NCBI GenBank assembly: GCA_036744795.1
Contig: DAIOHK010000007.1
Coordinates: forward strand, 1-64,000
Reading direction: 5' to 3'
Source of the DNA: UBA5486 sp036744795
Lineage (GTDB): Bacteria > Bacillota > UBA4882 > UBA10575
Length of the DNA: 64,000 nucleotides
The position numbers were made by a program, and so were the translations under genes. The notes under the pieces were generated by a model. It was not told the DNA's origin. It did no database searches and was given only the letters and a program-made list of their open reading frames with translations. Of this stretch, positions 8,104-16,926 are shown one piece after another. Each line of letters begins with the position of its first letter. Within the stretch, counting starts at the first letter, position 1.

Positions 8104-9147
8104 ATGATTAATATTGGCATTATTGGAGTAAATGGTTATGCCGGGGGTGAACTACTCAGGCTTTTAGCTCTCCATCCCCAGGCAGAAATTAAAGTAGTAA
8201 CATCCCGTTCTCAAGCTGGTCAGCCACTTTCACAAGTTTTTCCCTCTTTCCATGGTACTAAATGGGGAGAACTTTTAATCTCCGATCTTTCCTCCTCGGC
8301 CTTGGACGATTGCGATCTAGTATTTTTAGCAGTTCCTCATGGGGCAGCTGCCGAATTGGCTTTCAGCTTTTTAAAAAAAGGTATTAAGGTGATTGATCTT
8401 GGGGCTGACTTTAGAATAAAAAACGTAGCTACCTATGAGCAGTGGTATAAACTTGAGCATCCCCATCCTTCACTTTTAAATGAAGCGGTTTATGGCTTAC
8501 CTGAATTAAAAAGAAAACAGATTAAAAAAGCCCGCTTAGTAGGGAACCCGGGATGTTATCCCACTAGTATTTTGCTTGGCATTGCCCCGCTTTTAAGGGC
8601 CGGCTTTTTAGATGGTCAATTGATCATTGCCGATTCAAAATCAGGAGTCTCAGGAGCAGGACGTTCCATAAGAAATGATCTTCATTTTCCTGAAATGGAG
8701 GGGGATTTTCGGGCCTACGGCTTGGTATCACACCGACATATACCTGAAATAGAACAAGAAGCCTCTTTACTAGCTGGAAAAAAAATTAAACTTTCTTTTA
8801 CCCCCCATCTGGTTCCAATCATACGTGGAATCTTTTCTACAATATACCTTTCCTCTAGTAAAAAGAGTTCTACCATAGAAATAACGAAATTGTATCAAGA
8901 ATTTTATCAAGGAGAATCTTTTGTCACAGTTCTCCCCGAAACTGATCTACCGCAAATCAAAAGTGTTAGCTTTACCAACCGCTGTCAAATTGGAGTCAGA
9001 TATAACCCTAGAACTAGCCAGATTATTATTCTCTCTGTCATTGACAATTTAGTAAAAGGTGCTGCCGGGCAGGCAATACAGAATATGAATATTCTTTTTG
9101 GCCTTGAAGAAACAACCGGTCTTAATTTTCCTGGAATCTGGCCATGA
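8104..9147 (+). CDS. argC: N-acetyl-gamma-glutamyl-phosphate reductase
   Basis: Third step of arginine synthesis: NADPH-dependent reduction of acetylglutamyl phosphate to the semialdehyde. The 347-residue protein has an N-terminal NAD(P) fold (GVNGYAGGELLRLL) and the catalytic Cys151 in GNPGCYPTS. I start it at ATG 8104, 8 bases after AAAGGAG, rather than at the TTG at 8083 that overlaps this site. It is the first gene of the arginine cluster and is followed by argJ after 38 bases. Confidence 0.95.
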   Translation: MINIGIIGVNGYAGGELLRLLALHPQAEIKVVTSRSQAGQPLSQVFPSFHGTKWGELLISDLSSSALDDCDLVFLAVPHGAAAELAFSFLKKGIKVIDLGADFRIKNVATYEQWYKLEHPHPSLLNEAVYGLPELKRKQIKKARLVGNPGCYPTSILLGIAPLLRAGFLDGQLIIADSKSGVSGAGRSIRNDLHFPEMEGDFRAYGLVSHRHIPEIEQEASLLAGKKIKLSFTPHLVPIIRGIFSTIYLSSSKKSSTIEITKLYQEFYQGESFVTVLPETDLPQIKSVSFTNRCQIGVRYNPRTSQIIILSVIDNLVKGAAGQAIQNMNILFGLEETTGLNFPGIWP

Positions 9148-9185
9148 AAGCCGGCAAATTTAATTTGATTTAGGGGGATAAAACT

Positions 9186-10382
9186 ATGCAGAAGATATTA
9201 GGCGGTGTTACAGCCGCCAAAGGATTTAAAGCCGGAGGATTAAACTGTGGAATTAAAAAAAGCGGCAAGCCTGATCTGGCTTTAATTTGTTCTGAAGTTC
9301 CGGCCGTTGCGACCGGAGTTTTTACTACCAATAAGGTAAAAGCTGCACCGGTTCTGCTTAGCCAGAAACACCTAACCCAAGAAAAGGCACAAGTAATTCT
9401 AATAAATAGTGGTAATGCCAATGCTTGTACAGGGAAGGAAGGTTTAAACCATGCAAAAAAGGAAGCCCAAGCCGTTGCCAAGCTTTTTAAGATCACCCCG
9501 GAAGAAGTTTTACTAGCCTCTACAGGAGTAATTGGCATACCACTTCCGGTAAATCTGATTTTGAAAAGCTTACCAGTACTGGTAGAAGAACTTTCTAAGA
9601 CTGGAGGCCATCAAGCAGCCAAGGCAATAATGACAACCGATACATTTCCTAAAGAATACGCAATAATCCAGGAAATTAATGGGCAAGAGATTAGAATTGG
9701 TGGCATGTGTAAAGGTTCAGGGATGATCCAACCTAATATGGCAACTATGCTTGGGATAATTACTACAGATGCTTCTATTGAGCGGACCATCTTACAAAAA
9801 AGTTTACAGCAAATCGTAAAGCAAACCTTTAACCGGATCACTGTTGATGGTGATACCAGTACTAATGATACGGTTTTTTTATTGGCAAACGGAGCTGCCG
9901 GAGGGCCAAAGATAAAAACCGGACCAGAACTTGAAGCTTTTATGGAAGGTCTTTACGAAGTAGCTTCTCACCTGGCCCAGATGATTGTGAAAGATGGCGA
10001 AGGAGCCACCAAATTTCTTACTATTCAGGTTAAAGGCGCCCGCTCGGAAGAAGAAGCAGAGATGGCAGCACGTACCGTAGCCAATTCCAGCTTGGTGAAA
10101 ACTGCCTTTTTTGGTGAAGATGCCAATTGGGGCCGGATTATAGCTGCTGTAGGTTACTCCGGGATTGATTTTTCTCCGGAGCAAACTGAGATCTTCTTAG
10201 GAAATCTGCTAGTATATTCTGGAACTGGATTGGTTTTTGATGAAGCGAAAGCTAAGAATATTTTGCAGGCAAACGAAATTGATATCATTATTGATCTTAA
10301 ACAAGGAGAGCAAGATGTTACAGTCTGGACTTGTGATCTCTCTTATGATTATGTGAAGATTAATGGAAGTTATCGCTCATAG
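9186..10382 (+). CDS. argJ: Glutamate N-acetyltransferase / ornithine acetyltransferase
   Basis: Moves the acetyl group from acetylornithine to glutamate, so the pathway recycles acetyl groups; bifunctional members also make acetylglutamate from acetyl-CoA. The 398-residue protein carries the self-cleavage motif MATMLG, with the scissile bond between Ala186 and Thr187; Thr187 becomes the nucleophile of the beta chain. The oxyanion-type STGVIG motif is at residues 112-117. Its presence implies that free ornithine is the product, which bears on the substrate of the argF-like gene downstream. Confidence 0.95.
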   Translation: MQKILGGVTAAKGFKAGGLNCGIKKSGKPDLALICSEVPAVATGVFTTNKVKAAPVLLSQKHLTQEKAQVILINSGNANACTGKEGLNHAKKEAQAVAKLFKITPEEVLLASTGVIGIPLPVNLILKSLPVLVEELSKTGGHQAAKAIMTTDTFPKEYAIIQEINGQEIRIGGMCKGSGMIQPNMATMLGIITTDASIERTILQKSLQQIVKQTFNRITVDGDTSTNDTVFLLANGAAGGPKIKTGPELEAFMEGLYEVASHLAQMIVKDGEGATKFLTIQVKGARSEEEAEMAARTVANSSLVKTAFFGEDANWGRIIAAVGYSGIDFSPEQTEIFLGNLLVYSGTGLVFDEAKAKNILQANEIDIIIDLKQGEQDVTVWTCDLSYDYVKINGSYRS

Positions 10383-10460
10383 TTGGGGAATTGCATGATG
10401 CATCTCGTATCCAATTCTTAAATTATGCTCTTCCTTAAATAAGGTAAAGGAATGATAAAT

Positions 10461-11324
10461 ATGAGTTTTACTACCCGTGCTCAAGTATTAATTGAAGCTA
10501 TCCCCTATATACGATCTTTCTACGGGAAGACCTTTGTTATCAAATACGGGGGAAATGCTATGCTCAATGCTGATTTAAAAAAAGCGGTAATTCTTGATAT
10601 TATTCTCCTTAAATATTTAGGATTAAACCCTGTTATTATACATGGCGGTGGTCCGGAGATCTCCAGTTTATTAAAGTTGATTGGTAAAGAAAGCCTTTTT
10701 CTAAACGGACAACGAGTAACTGATGGCGAAACTATGGAGATTGTTAATATGGTCTTAGCCGGGAAAATTAATAAAGGAATTGTCGCCTTAATCAACCAAT
10801 TCGGAGGAAAAGCCATTGGTCTTTCGGGCCAGGATGGAAATTTACTAATGGCTAGGAAAAAAATCCTTCCAGGAGAGAAAGTAGATTTAGGTTTTGTCGG
10901 CGAGATTGAGACAATTCACCCGGAATTAATCCATCTTTTATTGGAAAAAAGCTATATTCCTGTTATTTCTCCGGTCGGTATGGGTAGTGATGGAAATATC
11001 TATAATATTAATGCTGATACTGTTGCCGGGGAATTAGCAGCTGCCCTCAACGCAGAAAAACTTATCCTTCTGACTGATGTTGAAGGAATCTGTACTGATC
11101 CAACTGACAATTCGAGTTTAATTTCAGCTTTAAAAGTTGAATCCGCACAAAACATGATCGCTTCCGGACAAATCGATGGGGGAATGATTCCTAAGGTAGA
11201 AGCCTGTATTCATGCTCTGCAGCATGGAGTAAAAAGAACCCATATTATCGATGGTAGACAATTACACTCTTTGTTATTAGAGATTTTAACAGACAAAGGT
11301 ATTGGTACAATGGTAATTGATTAA
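10461..11324 (+). CDS. argB: Acetylglutamate kinase
   Basis: Phosphorylates N-acetylglutamate with ATP. The protein of about 287 residues has the amino-acid kinase signatures: YGGNAM near the N-terminus, IHGGGPEI, GLSGQDG, and the C-terminal GGMIPKVEAC segment. Two ATG codons are close (10452 and 10461); I prefer 10461 because AAAGGA then has 9 bases of spacing. A 78-base gap separates it from argJ. I did not find clear evidence for or against the N-terminal helix that marks arginine-inhibited forms, although the enzyme has the N-terminal RAQVLIEAIPYI stretch seen in such kinases. Confidence 0.94.
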   Translation: MSFTTRAQVLIEAIPYIRSFYGKTFVIKYGGNAMLNADLKKAVILDIILLKYLGLNPVIIHGGGPEISSLLKLIGKESLFLNGQRVTDGETMEIVNMVLAGKINKGIVALINQFGGKAIGLSGQDGNLLMARKKILPGEKVDLGFVGEIETIHPELIHLLLEKSYIPVISPVGMGSDGNIYNINADTVAGELAAALNAEKLILLTDVEGICTDPTDNSSLISALKVESAQNMIASGQIDGGMIPKVEACIHALQHGVKRTHIIDGRQLHSLLLEILTDKGIGTMVID

Positions 11325-11334
11325 GCTGATTGCA

Positions 11335-11427
11335 TTGTTACCTTAATTTAAGATCATGACAGAATATATGGTCTGTTGTTTACGGAAAGACTATCAATTT
11401 ATTGTAGCATAGCATGATAGTTAAATA
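11335..11427 (+). repeat. Dispersed repeat family 1, copy A
   Basis: A 93-base AT-rich block between argB and argD. It matches copy C (41288-41372) at about 86 percent over 85 aligned bases by hand alignment, apart from an 8-base insertion. It holds the inverted repeat CTATCA (11391-11396) and TGATAG (11415-11420). No protein is encoded. Confidence 0.75.
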
Positions 11428-11514
11428 TAGGATAACGCGTATCGGCCAAATCAATATGTAGTTAATAGTTAAATGCAATGGCCTAACCAGAATCTTTAAA
11501 GGAGGTTGACAAAT

Positions 11515-12708
11515 ATGGCTATGGATAAACTTTTATCCAGAGCAGAAAAAGTTTTAATGCAGAATGTAGGTCGTTTCCCTGTGGTTTTTACCAAAGCTAC
11601 CGGAGCCCGGGTTTATGATGTTAATGATAAAGAATACATCGATTTTCTCTCCGGCATTGCCGTACAGGCTGTTGGTCATTCTCACCCGCGGATCACCGCT
11701 GTTTTACAGAAACAAGCCGAGAAAATAATCCATGTTTCCAATTATTTTTATCTGGAAGAACAGATTGAATTGGCCGAGAAACTAACCACCCTCTCCGGCC
11801 TTGACCAGGTGTTTTTCTGCAATAGTGGTGCAGAAGCCAATGAGGCCGCAATTAAACTGGCTAGAAAATATGGGCAGAAATATTTAGGTGGTAAATATGA
11901 AATTATTAGTGCTTATAATTCTTTTCACGGCCGGACTTTTGGTGCTTTAGCCGCAACTGGACAGCCTAAATATCAAGAAAGTTTCCGTCCCTTACCTACA
12001 GGTTTCCGCTATGCAAAGTTTAATGATCTCAAATCTTGGGAAGCAGCAATTTCCGAGCAGACCTGTGCGGTGCTTCTTGAACTAGTACAGGGAGAAGGTG
12101 GTGTCAATCCTATTTCTCCTGCCTTTCTCTACGGTTTAGCAGAGATCTGCCGCCAAAAAGGGATCCTTCTCATCTTTGATGAGGTTCAAACGGGACTAGG
12201 CCGGACTGGTAAATATTTTGCCTGGCAACACCTAGGAATAAAACCAGATCTCATAACCTCCGCCAAAGCCCTGGGTGAAGGTGTTCCAATTGGTGCTTTA
12301 CTAGCTAGTAACAAGGTGGCCGATGCTTTTCAACCGGGAGACCATAGCACAACCGTTGGTGGCGGCGGTTTGGCCTTTGCCGTAGGGCTTGAAGTCTTAC
12401 GAATTATGGAAGAGGAGAACCTTCCAGAAAGAGCTGCCAGTCTTGGAGCGGAATTAATTTCCACCTTCCAGAACTGGCAGAAAGAAATCCCCATAATCAA
12501 AGAGATTCGGGGTTGGGGACTATTATTAGCTTTGGAATTATCTGTGCCCGCCCTACCGATCGTACGCAAATGTTTTGACCGCGGTTTATTGGTTAATGCT
12601 GTTACTCCCAATGCACTTCGGCTTCTTCCTGCTCTCAATATTTGCCGGAAAGACTTGGATGATGGGCTCGATATTCTCCACCAAGTTATGAGTAAAGCCA
12701 TACCATGA
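11515..12708 (+). CDS. argD: Acetylornithine aminotransferase
   Basis: PLP enzyme that converts acetylglutamate semialdehyde to acetylornithine. The 397-residue protein has the class III aminotransferase landmarks: NSGAEANEAAIKLAR (103-117), the FDEVQTGLGRTG stretch (221-232), and the PLP lysine Lys251 in SAKALGEG. I start at ATG 11515, 9 bases after AAAGGAGG; the TTG at 11506 touches that site. Some argD enzymes also serve lysine synthesis. Confidence 0.94.
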   Translation: MAMDKLLSRAEKVLMQNVGRFPVVFTKATGARVYDVNDKEYIDFLSGIAVQAVGHSHPRITAVLQKQAEKIIHVSNYFYLEEQIELAEKLTTLSGLDQVFFCNSGAEANEAAIKLARKYGQKYLGGKYEIISAYNSFHGRTFGALAATGQPKYQESFRPLPTGFRYAKFNDLKSWEAAISEQTCAVLLELVQGEGGVNPISPAFLYGLAEICRQKGILLIFDEVQTGLGRTGKYFAWQHLGIKPDLITSAKALGEGVPIGALLASNKVADAFQPGDHSTTVGGGGLAFAVGLEVLRIMEEENLPERAASLGAELISTFQNWQKEIPIIKEIRGWGLLLALELSVPALPIVRKCFDRGLLVNAVTPNALRLLPALNICRKDLDDGLDILHQVMSKAIP

Positions 12709-12853
12709 TTCGAAAACAGAAAAAGTTTTCACAGGTAAATTTTAATTTATTTGTGTAATTTCAGGAATTCCATAATTCAATTACTTAAGTTTTTGTACCG
12801 AATCTAAATAAAGGAATTTTCAATTTTGAAAATTAGAAGAAAGGGTGATTTAG

Positions 12854-13810
12854 ATGCATTTCATTAATTTAAAAGACTTTAATAAGGAACAATTGGAACT
12901 GATTCTTAACCGGGCATTGACTGTAAAACAAAACCAAGCAAAGTTTAGCCAAGCCCTAACAGGCAAAAAAATGTATATGCTCTTCGAAAAAACTTCTACC
13001 AGAACTGCCCTCTCTTTTGGCCTTGGCATGAATGAACTAGGCGGAACCTATTTCTTACAAAACTGGGAGGATAGTAATTTTTCCATTGGTGAAATCCAGG
13101 ATGAGGCCAGATATGTCGGACGAAATGTCGATATAATCATGGCCCGCTTAAAATTAAATGAGAATATTAATTTAATGGCCAAGTACTCTCCAGTTCCAGT
13201 GATCAATGGTTGCTGCAACCGGTATCATCCTTGTCAAGCAATGGGCGATCTATTAACAATCAAAGAAACTTTTGGGCATTATAATGTAAAACTATTATAT
13301 ATTGGGGTTTTGAATAATGTTTTCAACTCTTTAGCGGCCTCTCTTCCTAAGCTTGGAGGAGAACTGATTGCTATTACCCCTCTTATTAATCAACCGTCTT
13401 TAGATCAGGATCTCTTAGAAACCGCCCGCAACAGCGGGAGATTCACAGCAATTGATTGTGAGCACCAAACGAAAAAAACTTTAAGAGAAATTGTCGGTGA
13501 GGTAGATATTGTTTATACAGACACTTGGGTTGATATGGAGTTTTTTAATAATCAGAGTTTTTCCGAAGCCAAGCAGCAACGTATCGACAGAATGCTTCCC
13601 TTTCAATTAAACAATCAGCTTTTAGCGGGAACAAAAGCAAAAGTAATGCATGATATGCCCATACATCCGGGTTATGAGATTACTCGTAAGATTGTAGAAA
13701 ACCATATTGATTTCATCCTTCAACAGGCCGAAAACAGAAGGCATGCCGAAAAGGGTATCTTACTCACACTCCTGGAGGATGAGAACATTAAAACATTATT
13801 TGGAAAGTGA
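12854..13810 (+). CDS. argF: Ornithine carbamoyltransferase-like protein with altered motifs
   Basis: Fills the argF position between argD and argG, so it probably forms citrulline from ornithine and carbamoyl phosphate. The 318-residue protein clearly has the carbamoyltransferase fold: FEKTSTRT (45-51) and HPCQ (125-128) for carbamoyl phosphate. But STRTR is STRTA, the ornithine-contact motif corresponding to NNMGNSL reads NNVFNSL (154-160), the SMG loop reads TDTWVDME (222-229), and HCLP is HDMP (266-269). These changes affect the residues that hold the amino acid substrate. Because argJ yields ornithine, ornithine is still the simplest substrate; an acylated or other substrate is possible. 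The symbol rests mainly on context. Confidence 0.65.
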   Translation: MHFINLKDFNKEQLELILNRALTVKQNQAKFSQALTGKKMYMLFEKTSTRTALSFGLGMNELGGTYFLQNWEDSNFSIGEIQDEARYVGRNVDIIMARLKLNENINLMAKYSPVPVINGCCNRYHPCQAMGDLLTIKETFGHYNVKLLYIGVLNNVFNSLAASLPKLGGELIAITPLINQPSLDQDLLETARNSGRFTAIDCEHQTKKTLREIVGEVDIVYTDTWVDMEFFNNQSFSEAKQQRIDRMLPFQLNNQLLAGTKAKVMHDMPIHPGYEITRKIVENHIDFILQQAENRRHAEKGILLTLLEDENIKTLFGK

Positions 13811-13916
13811 TATAGAATAATATAAGTATTTTATCTTATCTTTTTCTTTATTAAAGCACCAAATAGCAAATTACCTGATTTTTAACTATTTCAATAAACT
13901 TAGGAGGTTTAATTTA

Positions 13917-15116
13917 ATGAAAATATCTAAAGTTGTTTTAGCTTATTCTGGGGGACTTGATACCTCAATTATTATTCCCTGGCTAAAAGATAACTATGGT
14001 TGTGAAGTAATTGCCTATGCCGCCGATGTTGGGCAGGGGGAAGAGCTGGAGCCTTTGCATGAAAAAGCAATTGAAACCGGGGCTAGCAAGATCTATATTG
14101 AAGACCTGCGCCATGAATTTGTCACTGATTATATTTTCCCCATGCTTAAATCCGGGGCAATCTATGAAGGAAAATACTTAATGGGAACCTCGATCGCCCG
14201 CCCGATCATTGCCAAAAAACAGATCGAAATCGCCGAACGTGAAGGAGCCGAGGCCGTGGTGCACGGGTGTACCGGAAAAGGAAATGATCAAGTCCGGTTT
14301 GAATTAACTTACCGTGCACTTAATCCTAAAATTAAAATTATTGCGCCCTGGCGCGAATGGTCAATCCGCTCCCGGCAGGAAGAGATTGATTATGCTCGGG
14401 AACAGGGGATTGATATTCCAGTTACCAAAGAAAAACCCTATTCCATGGATCGAAACCTTTGGCATATAAGTTATGAAGGAGGAATACTGGAAGATCCTTG
14501 GCAGGCGCCGGATGAAAAGATGTTTATTTTAACTGTTGCTCCCGAGGAGGCCCCCGATACTCCTGAATATATAGAGATTGAGTTTGAGCAGGGTATTCCT
14601 ATTACTATAAATGGTCAGTCCTATGAACCGGTTGCACTTATTGAACACCTAAATAAACTAGGAGGAAAACATGGAATCGGCCGGACCGATATTGTAGAAA
14701 ACCGTTTGGTTGGTATGAAATCACGTGGTGTCTACGAGACTCCCGGTGGAACTATTTTATATACCGCCCATAAAGAACTGGAATACCTTACATTAGAACG
14801 GGAAACAATGCATTACAAAGAATTAATCAGTAGTAAATACGCGGAATTAGTATACTACGGCCTTTGGTTCTCTCCCCTTAAAAAGGCTCTGGATGCTTTC
14901 ATCAATGAAACGCAAAAACAAGTGACTGGTACTGTTAAATTAAAACTCTGGAAGGGGCATTGCCTCCCTATTGGACGGAAATCCCCCTTTAGCCTGTACC
15001 GAGAAGATTATGCCACTTTTGAAGCTGATGAAGTCTATAACCAGAAAGATGCCGAAGGCTTTATCAAATTATTTGGTCTTCCACAGCAAATCTGGAATAT
15101 GGTGAATAAGCCATGA
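13917..15116 (+). CDS. argG: Argininosuccinate synthase
   Basis: Joins citrulline and aspartate using ATP. The 399-residue protein starts with the PP-loop ATPase motif AYSGGLDTSI (residues 9-18) and has the HGCTGKGNDQVRFE signature. The ATG follows AGGAGG closely. Its end overlaps the argH start by 4 bases (ATGA), so the two are translationally coupled. Confidence 0.96.
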   Translation: MKISKVVLAYSGGLDTSIIIPWLKDNYGCEVIAYAADVGQGEELEPLHEKAIETGASKIYIEDLRHEFVTDYIFPMLKSGAIYEGKYLMGTSIARPIIAKKQIEIAEREGAEAVVHGCTGKGNDQVRFELTYRALNPKIKIIAPWREWSIRSRQEEIDYAREQGIDIPVTKEKPYSMDRNLWHISYEGGILEDPWQAPDEKMFILTVAPEEAPDTPEYIEIEFEQGIPITINGQSYEPVALIEHLNKLGGKHGIGRTDIVENRLVGMKSRGVYETPGGTILYTAHKELEYLTLERETMHYKELISSKYAELVYYGLWFSPLKKALDAFINETQKQVTGTVKLKLWKGHCLPIGRKSPFSLYREDYATFEADEVYNQKDAEGFIKLFGLPQQIWNMVNKP

Positions 15117-16486
15117 AACTATGGGGCGGAAGATTCAATAAAGAAACCGATGAGAGAATGAATGCCTTTCATTCTTCCATCGGTTTTGACCAAAGATTAG
15201 CCTTTCATGATATTAAAGGTAGTATTGCCCATGCTAAAATGCTAGGCAAAACCGGAATCCTACTTCCGGAAGAAGTCGAAGCAATCATTAATGGTTTGGA
15301 AAGTATTTTAACTGATCTGGGAAGCGGAAAAATTGAGTTTGACCCGGCTGCTGAAGATATTCATATGAATATCGAAAAAATCCTGACTACCCGGATTGGA
15401 CCAGTAGGGAAAAAGCTCCACACTGCCAGAAGCCGTAATGACCAGGTAGCTTTGGATCTTCGTCTCTACCTTGTAGAAAGTACCGGACTAATAAATAAAG
15501 AACTGAAAAAGCTCCAGAAGGTCCTGGTAGATTTAGCCAAAGCCCATGTAGAAACAATAATGCCCGGTTATACTCATTTACAGCGTGCACAACCGGTTAG
15601 TTTAGCCCATCACCTTTTAGCTTATTTTGAGATGTTCCGGCGCGATCGCGAACGCCTTGCGGATTCAACCGCAAGAATTAAAGTTTCCCCTTTGGGCGCC
15701 GGTGCTTTAGCGGGTACGGTCTTTCCCTTGGATCGCAAAATGGTCGCTACTGAGCTGGGAATGGAAAGCATCTCAAAGAATAGTATGGATGCGGTTAGTG
15801 ATCGGGATTTTGTCCTGGAAATACTTTTTAATGCTTCATTAATTATGATGCATCTCTCCCGTTTCTGTGAGGAGATCATCCTTTGGTCCAGTGCAGAATG
15901 GGGTTTTGTGGAACTTGATGATGCTTTTAGCACCGGTAGTAGCATGATGCCACAGAAAAAAAACCCGGATGCCGCAGAATTGATCCGGGGGAAGACTGGC
16001 CGGGTTTATGGAGACTTAATGGGTCTGCTAACAGTCATGAAAGGTCTACCCCTAGCCTATAATAAAGACCTACAGGAAGATAAAGAGGCAGTCTTTGATG
16101 CCATCGATACGGTTCTATGCTCTCTTAGGGTTTTTACGCCTATGCTCTCTACTGCTGCTTTTCAGCCGGAGGCAATGAAACAAGCTACTGAAGATGGGTT
16201 TCTTAATGCCACTGATCTAGCAGATTTCTTAGTCCAGTGCGGAGTTCCTTTCCGAGAAGCCCATACAATCGTCGGCCGGGCTGTCAGTTACTGTCTGGAT
16301 AAAGGAATAAAACTTGAGGATCTTTCTGTCGAAGAACTCTCCTCCTGGAGCGGGGTGGATACTTCAGGTTTTAAAGAAGCAATTACTCTCAAAAACTCCT
16401 TGCATCGTAGAAAAGTAAAAGGTGGCCCTGCTCCCTCTGCCGTTTGGGAAGCAATCAAAGAGGCCGAAAAATACTTATATTACTGA
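15113..16486 (+). CDS. argH: Argininosuccinate lyase
   Basis: Last step of arginine synthesis: releases fumarate and arginine. The 457-residue protein is full length and carries the fumarase/lyase superfamily signature GSSMMPQKKNPD, including the catalytic loop serine, and the HTARSRNDQ stretch. Overlap with argG is 4 bases. A terminator follows and ends the arginine cluster. Confidence 0.96.
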   Translation: MKLWGGRFNKETDERMNAFHSSIGFDQRLAFHDIKGSIAHAKMLGKTGILLPEEVEAIINGLESILTDLGSGKIEFDPAAEDIHMNIEKILTTRIGPVGKKLHTARSRNDQVALDLRLYLVESTGLINKELKKLQKVLVDLAKAHVETIMPGYTHLQRAQPVSLAHHLLAYFEMFRRDRERLADSTARIKVSPLGAGALAGTVFPLDRKMVATELGMESISKNSMDAVSDRDFVLEILFNASLIMMHLSRFCEEIILWSSAEWGFVELDDAFSTGSSMMPQKKNPDAAELIRGKTGRVYGDLMGLLTVMKGLPLAYNKDLQEDKEAVFDAIDTVLCSLRVFTPMLSTAAFQPEAMKQATEDGFLNATDLADFLVQCGVPFREAHTIVGRAVSYCLDKGIKLEDLSVEELSSWSGVDTSGFKEAITLKNSLHRRKVKGGPAPSAVWEAIKEAEKYLYY

Positions 16487-16503
16487 TAAAAAAATTAATA
16501 TAG

Positions 16504-16552
16504 AATCGTGGTAAGCAGAAAAATAAATCGTTCTTCCTACCACGATTTTTTT
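16504..16552 (+). terminator. Intrinsic terminator after argH
   Basis: AATCGTGGTA (16504-16513) pairs with TACCACGATT (16538-16547), loop of 24 bases, then a T run. The 440-base gap to leuC also contains a family-2 repeat and a promoter; nothing coding was seen in it. Confidence 0.8.
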
Positions 16553-16680
16553 ACTTCCCATCAATCAATAACCACTTTTAGTGCATGATCTGAACCCCGG
16601 TATGTTGATGAACCGCAAATCCAGATATCTGAATAAAATAGGGCAACGCAATTTAGGATGGACTATAAAGCGGCTGCCTA

Positions 16681-16764
16681 ATTTCAGCCGAAGTTGAACC
16701 TTAGAATTCTTGAAGAAATTCACGTGAATCAAGAAACAACTTCTGACCAGACGGAAATTATAAC
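16681..16764 (+). repeat. Dispersed repeat family 2, copy 1
   Basis: 84 bases that match 61884-61967 on the opposite strand with 77 identities by hand alignment and no gaps. It contains a hairpin, TTCAGC and GTTGAA around a 4-base loop at its 5' end, and a central palindrome ATTCACGTGAAT. It ends 19 bases before the -35 box of the leu promoter. Confidence 0.85.
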
Positions 16765-16783
16765 AACCTTAAAAAAGAATCTC

Positions 16784-16812
16784 TTGACAGGATAAAGTCT
16801 TTACCTTATAAT
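16784..16812 (+). promoter_or_regulatory. Sigma-A promoter of leuCDB
   Basis: TTGACA (16784-16789) and TATAAT (16807-16812) with a 17-base spacer, a perfect consensus. The leader to leuC is about 105 bases and contains a weak GAGAGG/CCTCT hairpin near 16845-16865, with no recognisable T-box motif. Confidence 0.8.
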
Positions 16813-16926
16813 CTAGAAAATTAAAAACAATATTTGGAAAACGGAGAGGTTTTTTCCCTCTTTTCTAAAACAGATCTTACTAGAACAGTAGATAAATAAC
16901 CAAAAAATAGAAGGAAGGTGAAGGAT

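Noticed and set aside
16813..16926. Possible T-box or leucine attenuator in the leuC leader.
   Set aside because: No T-box core sequence, no leader peptide with Leu codons, and no clear terminator between promoter and leuC.
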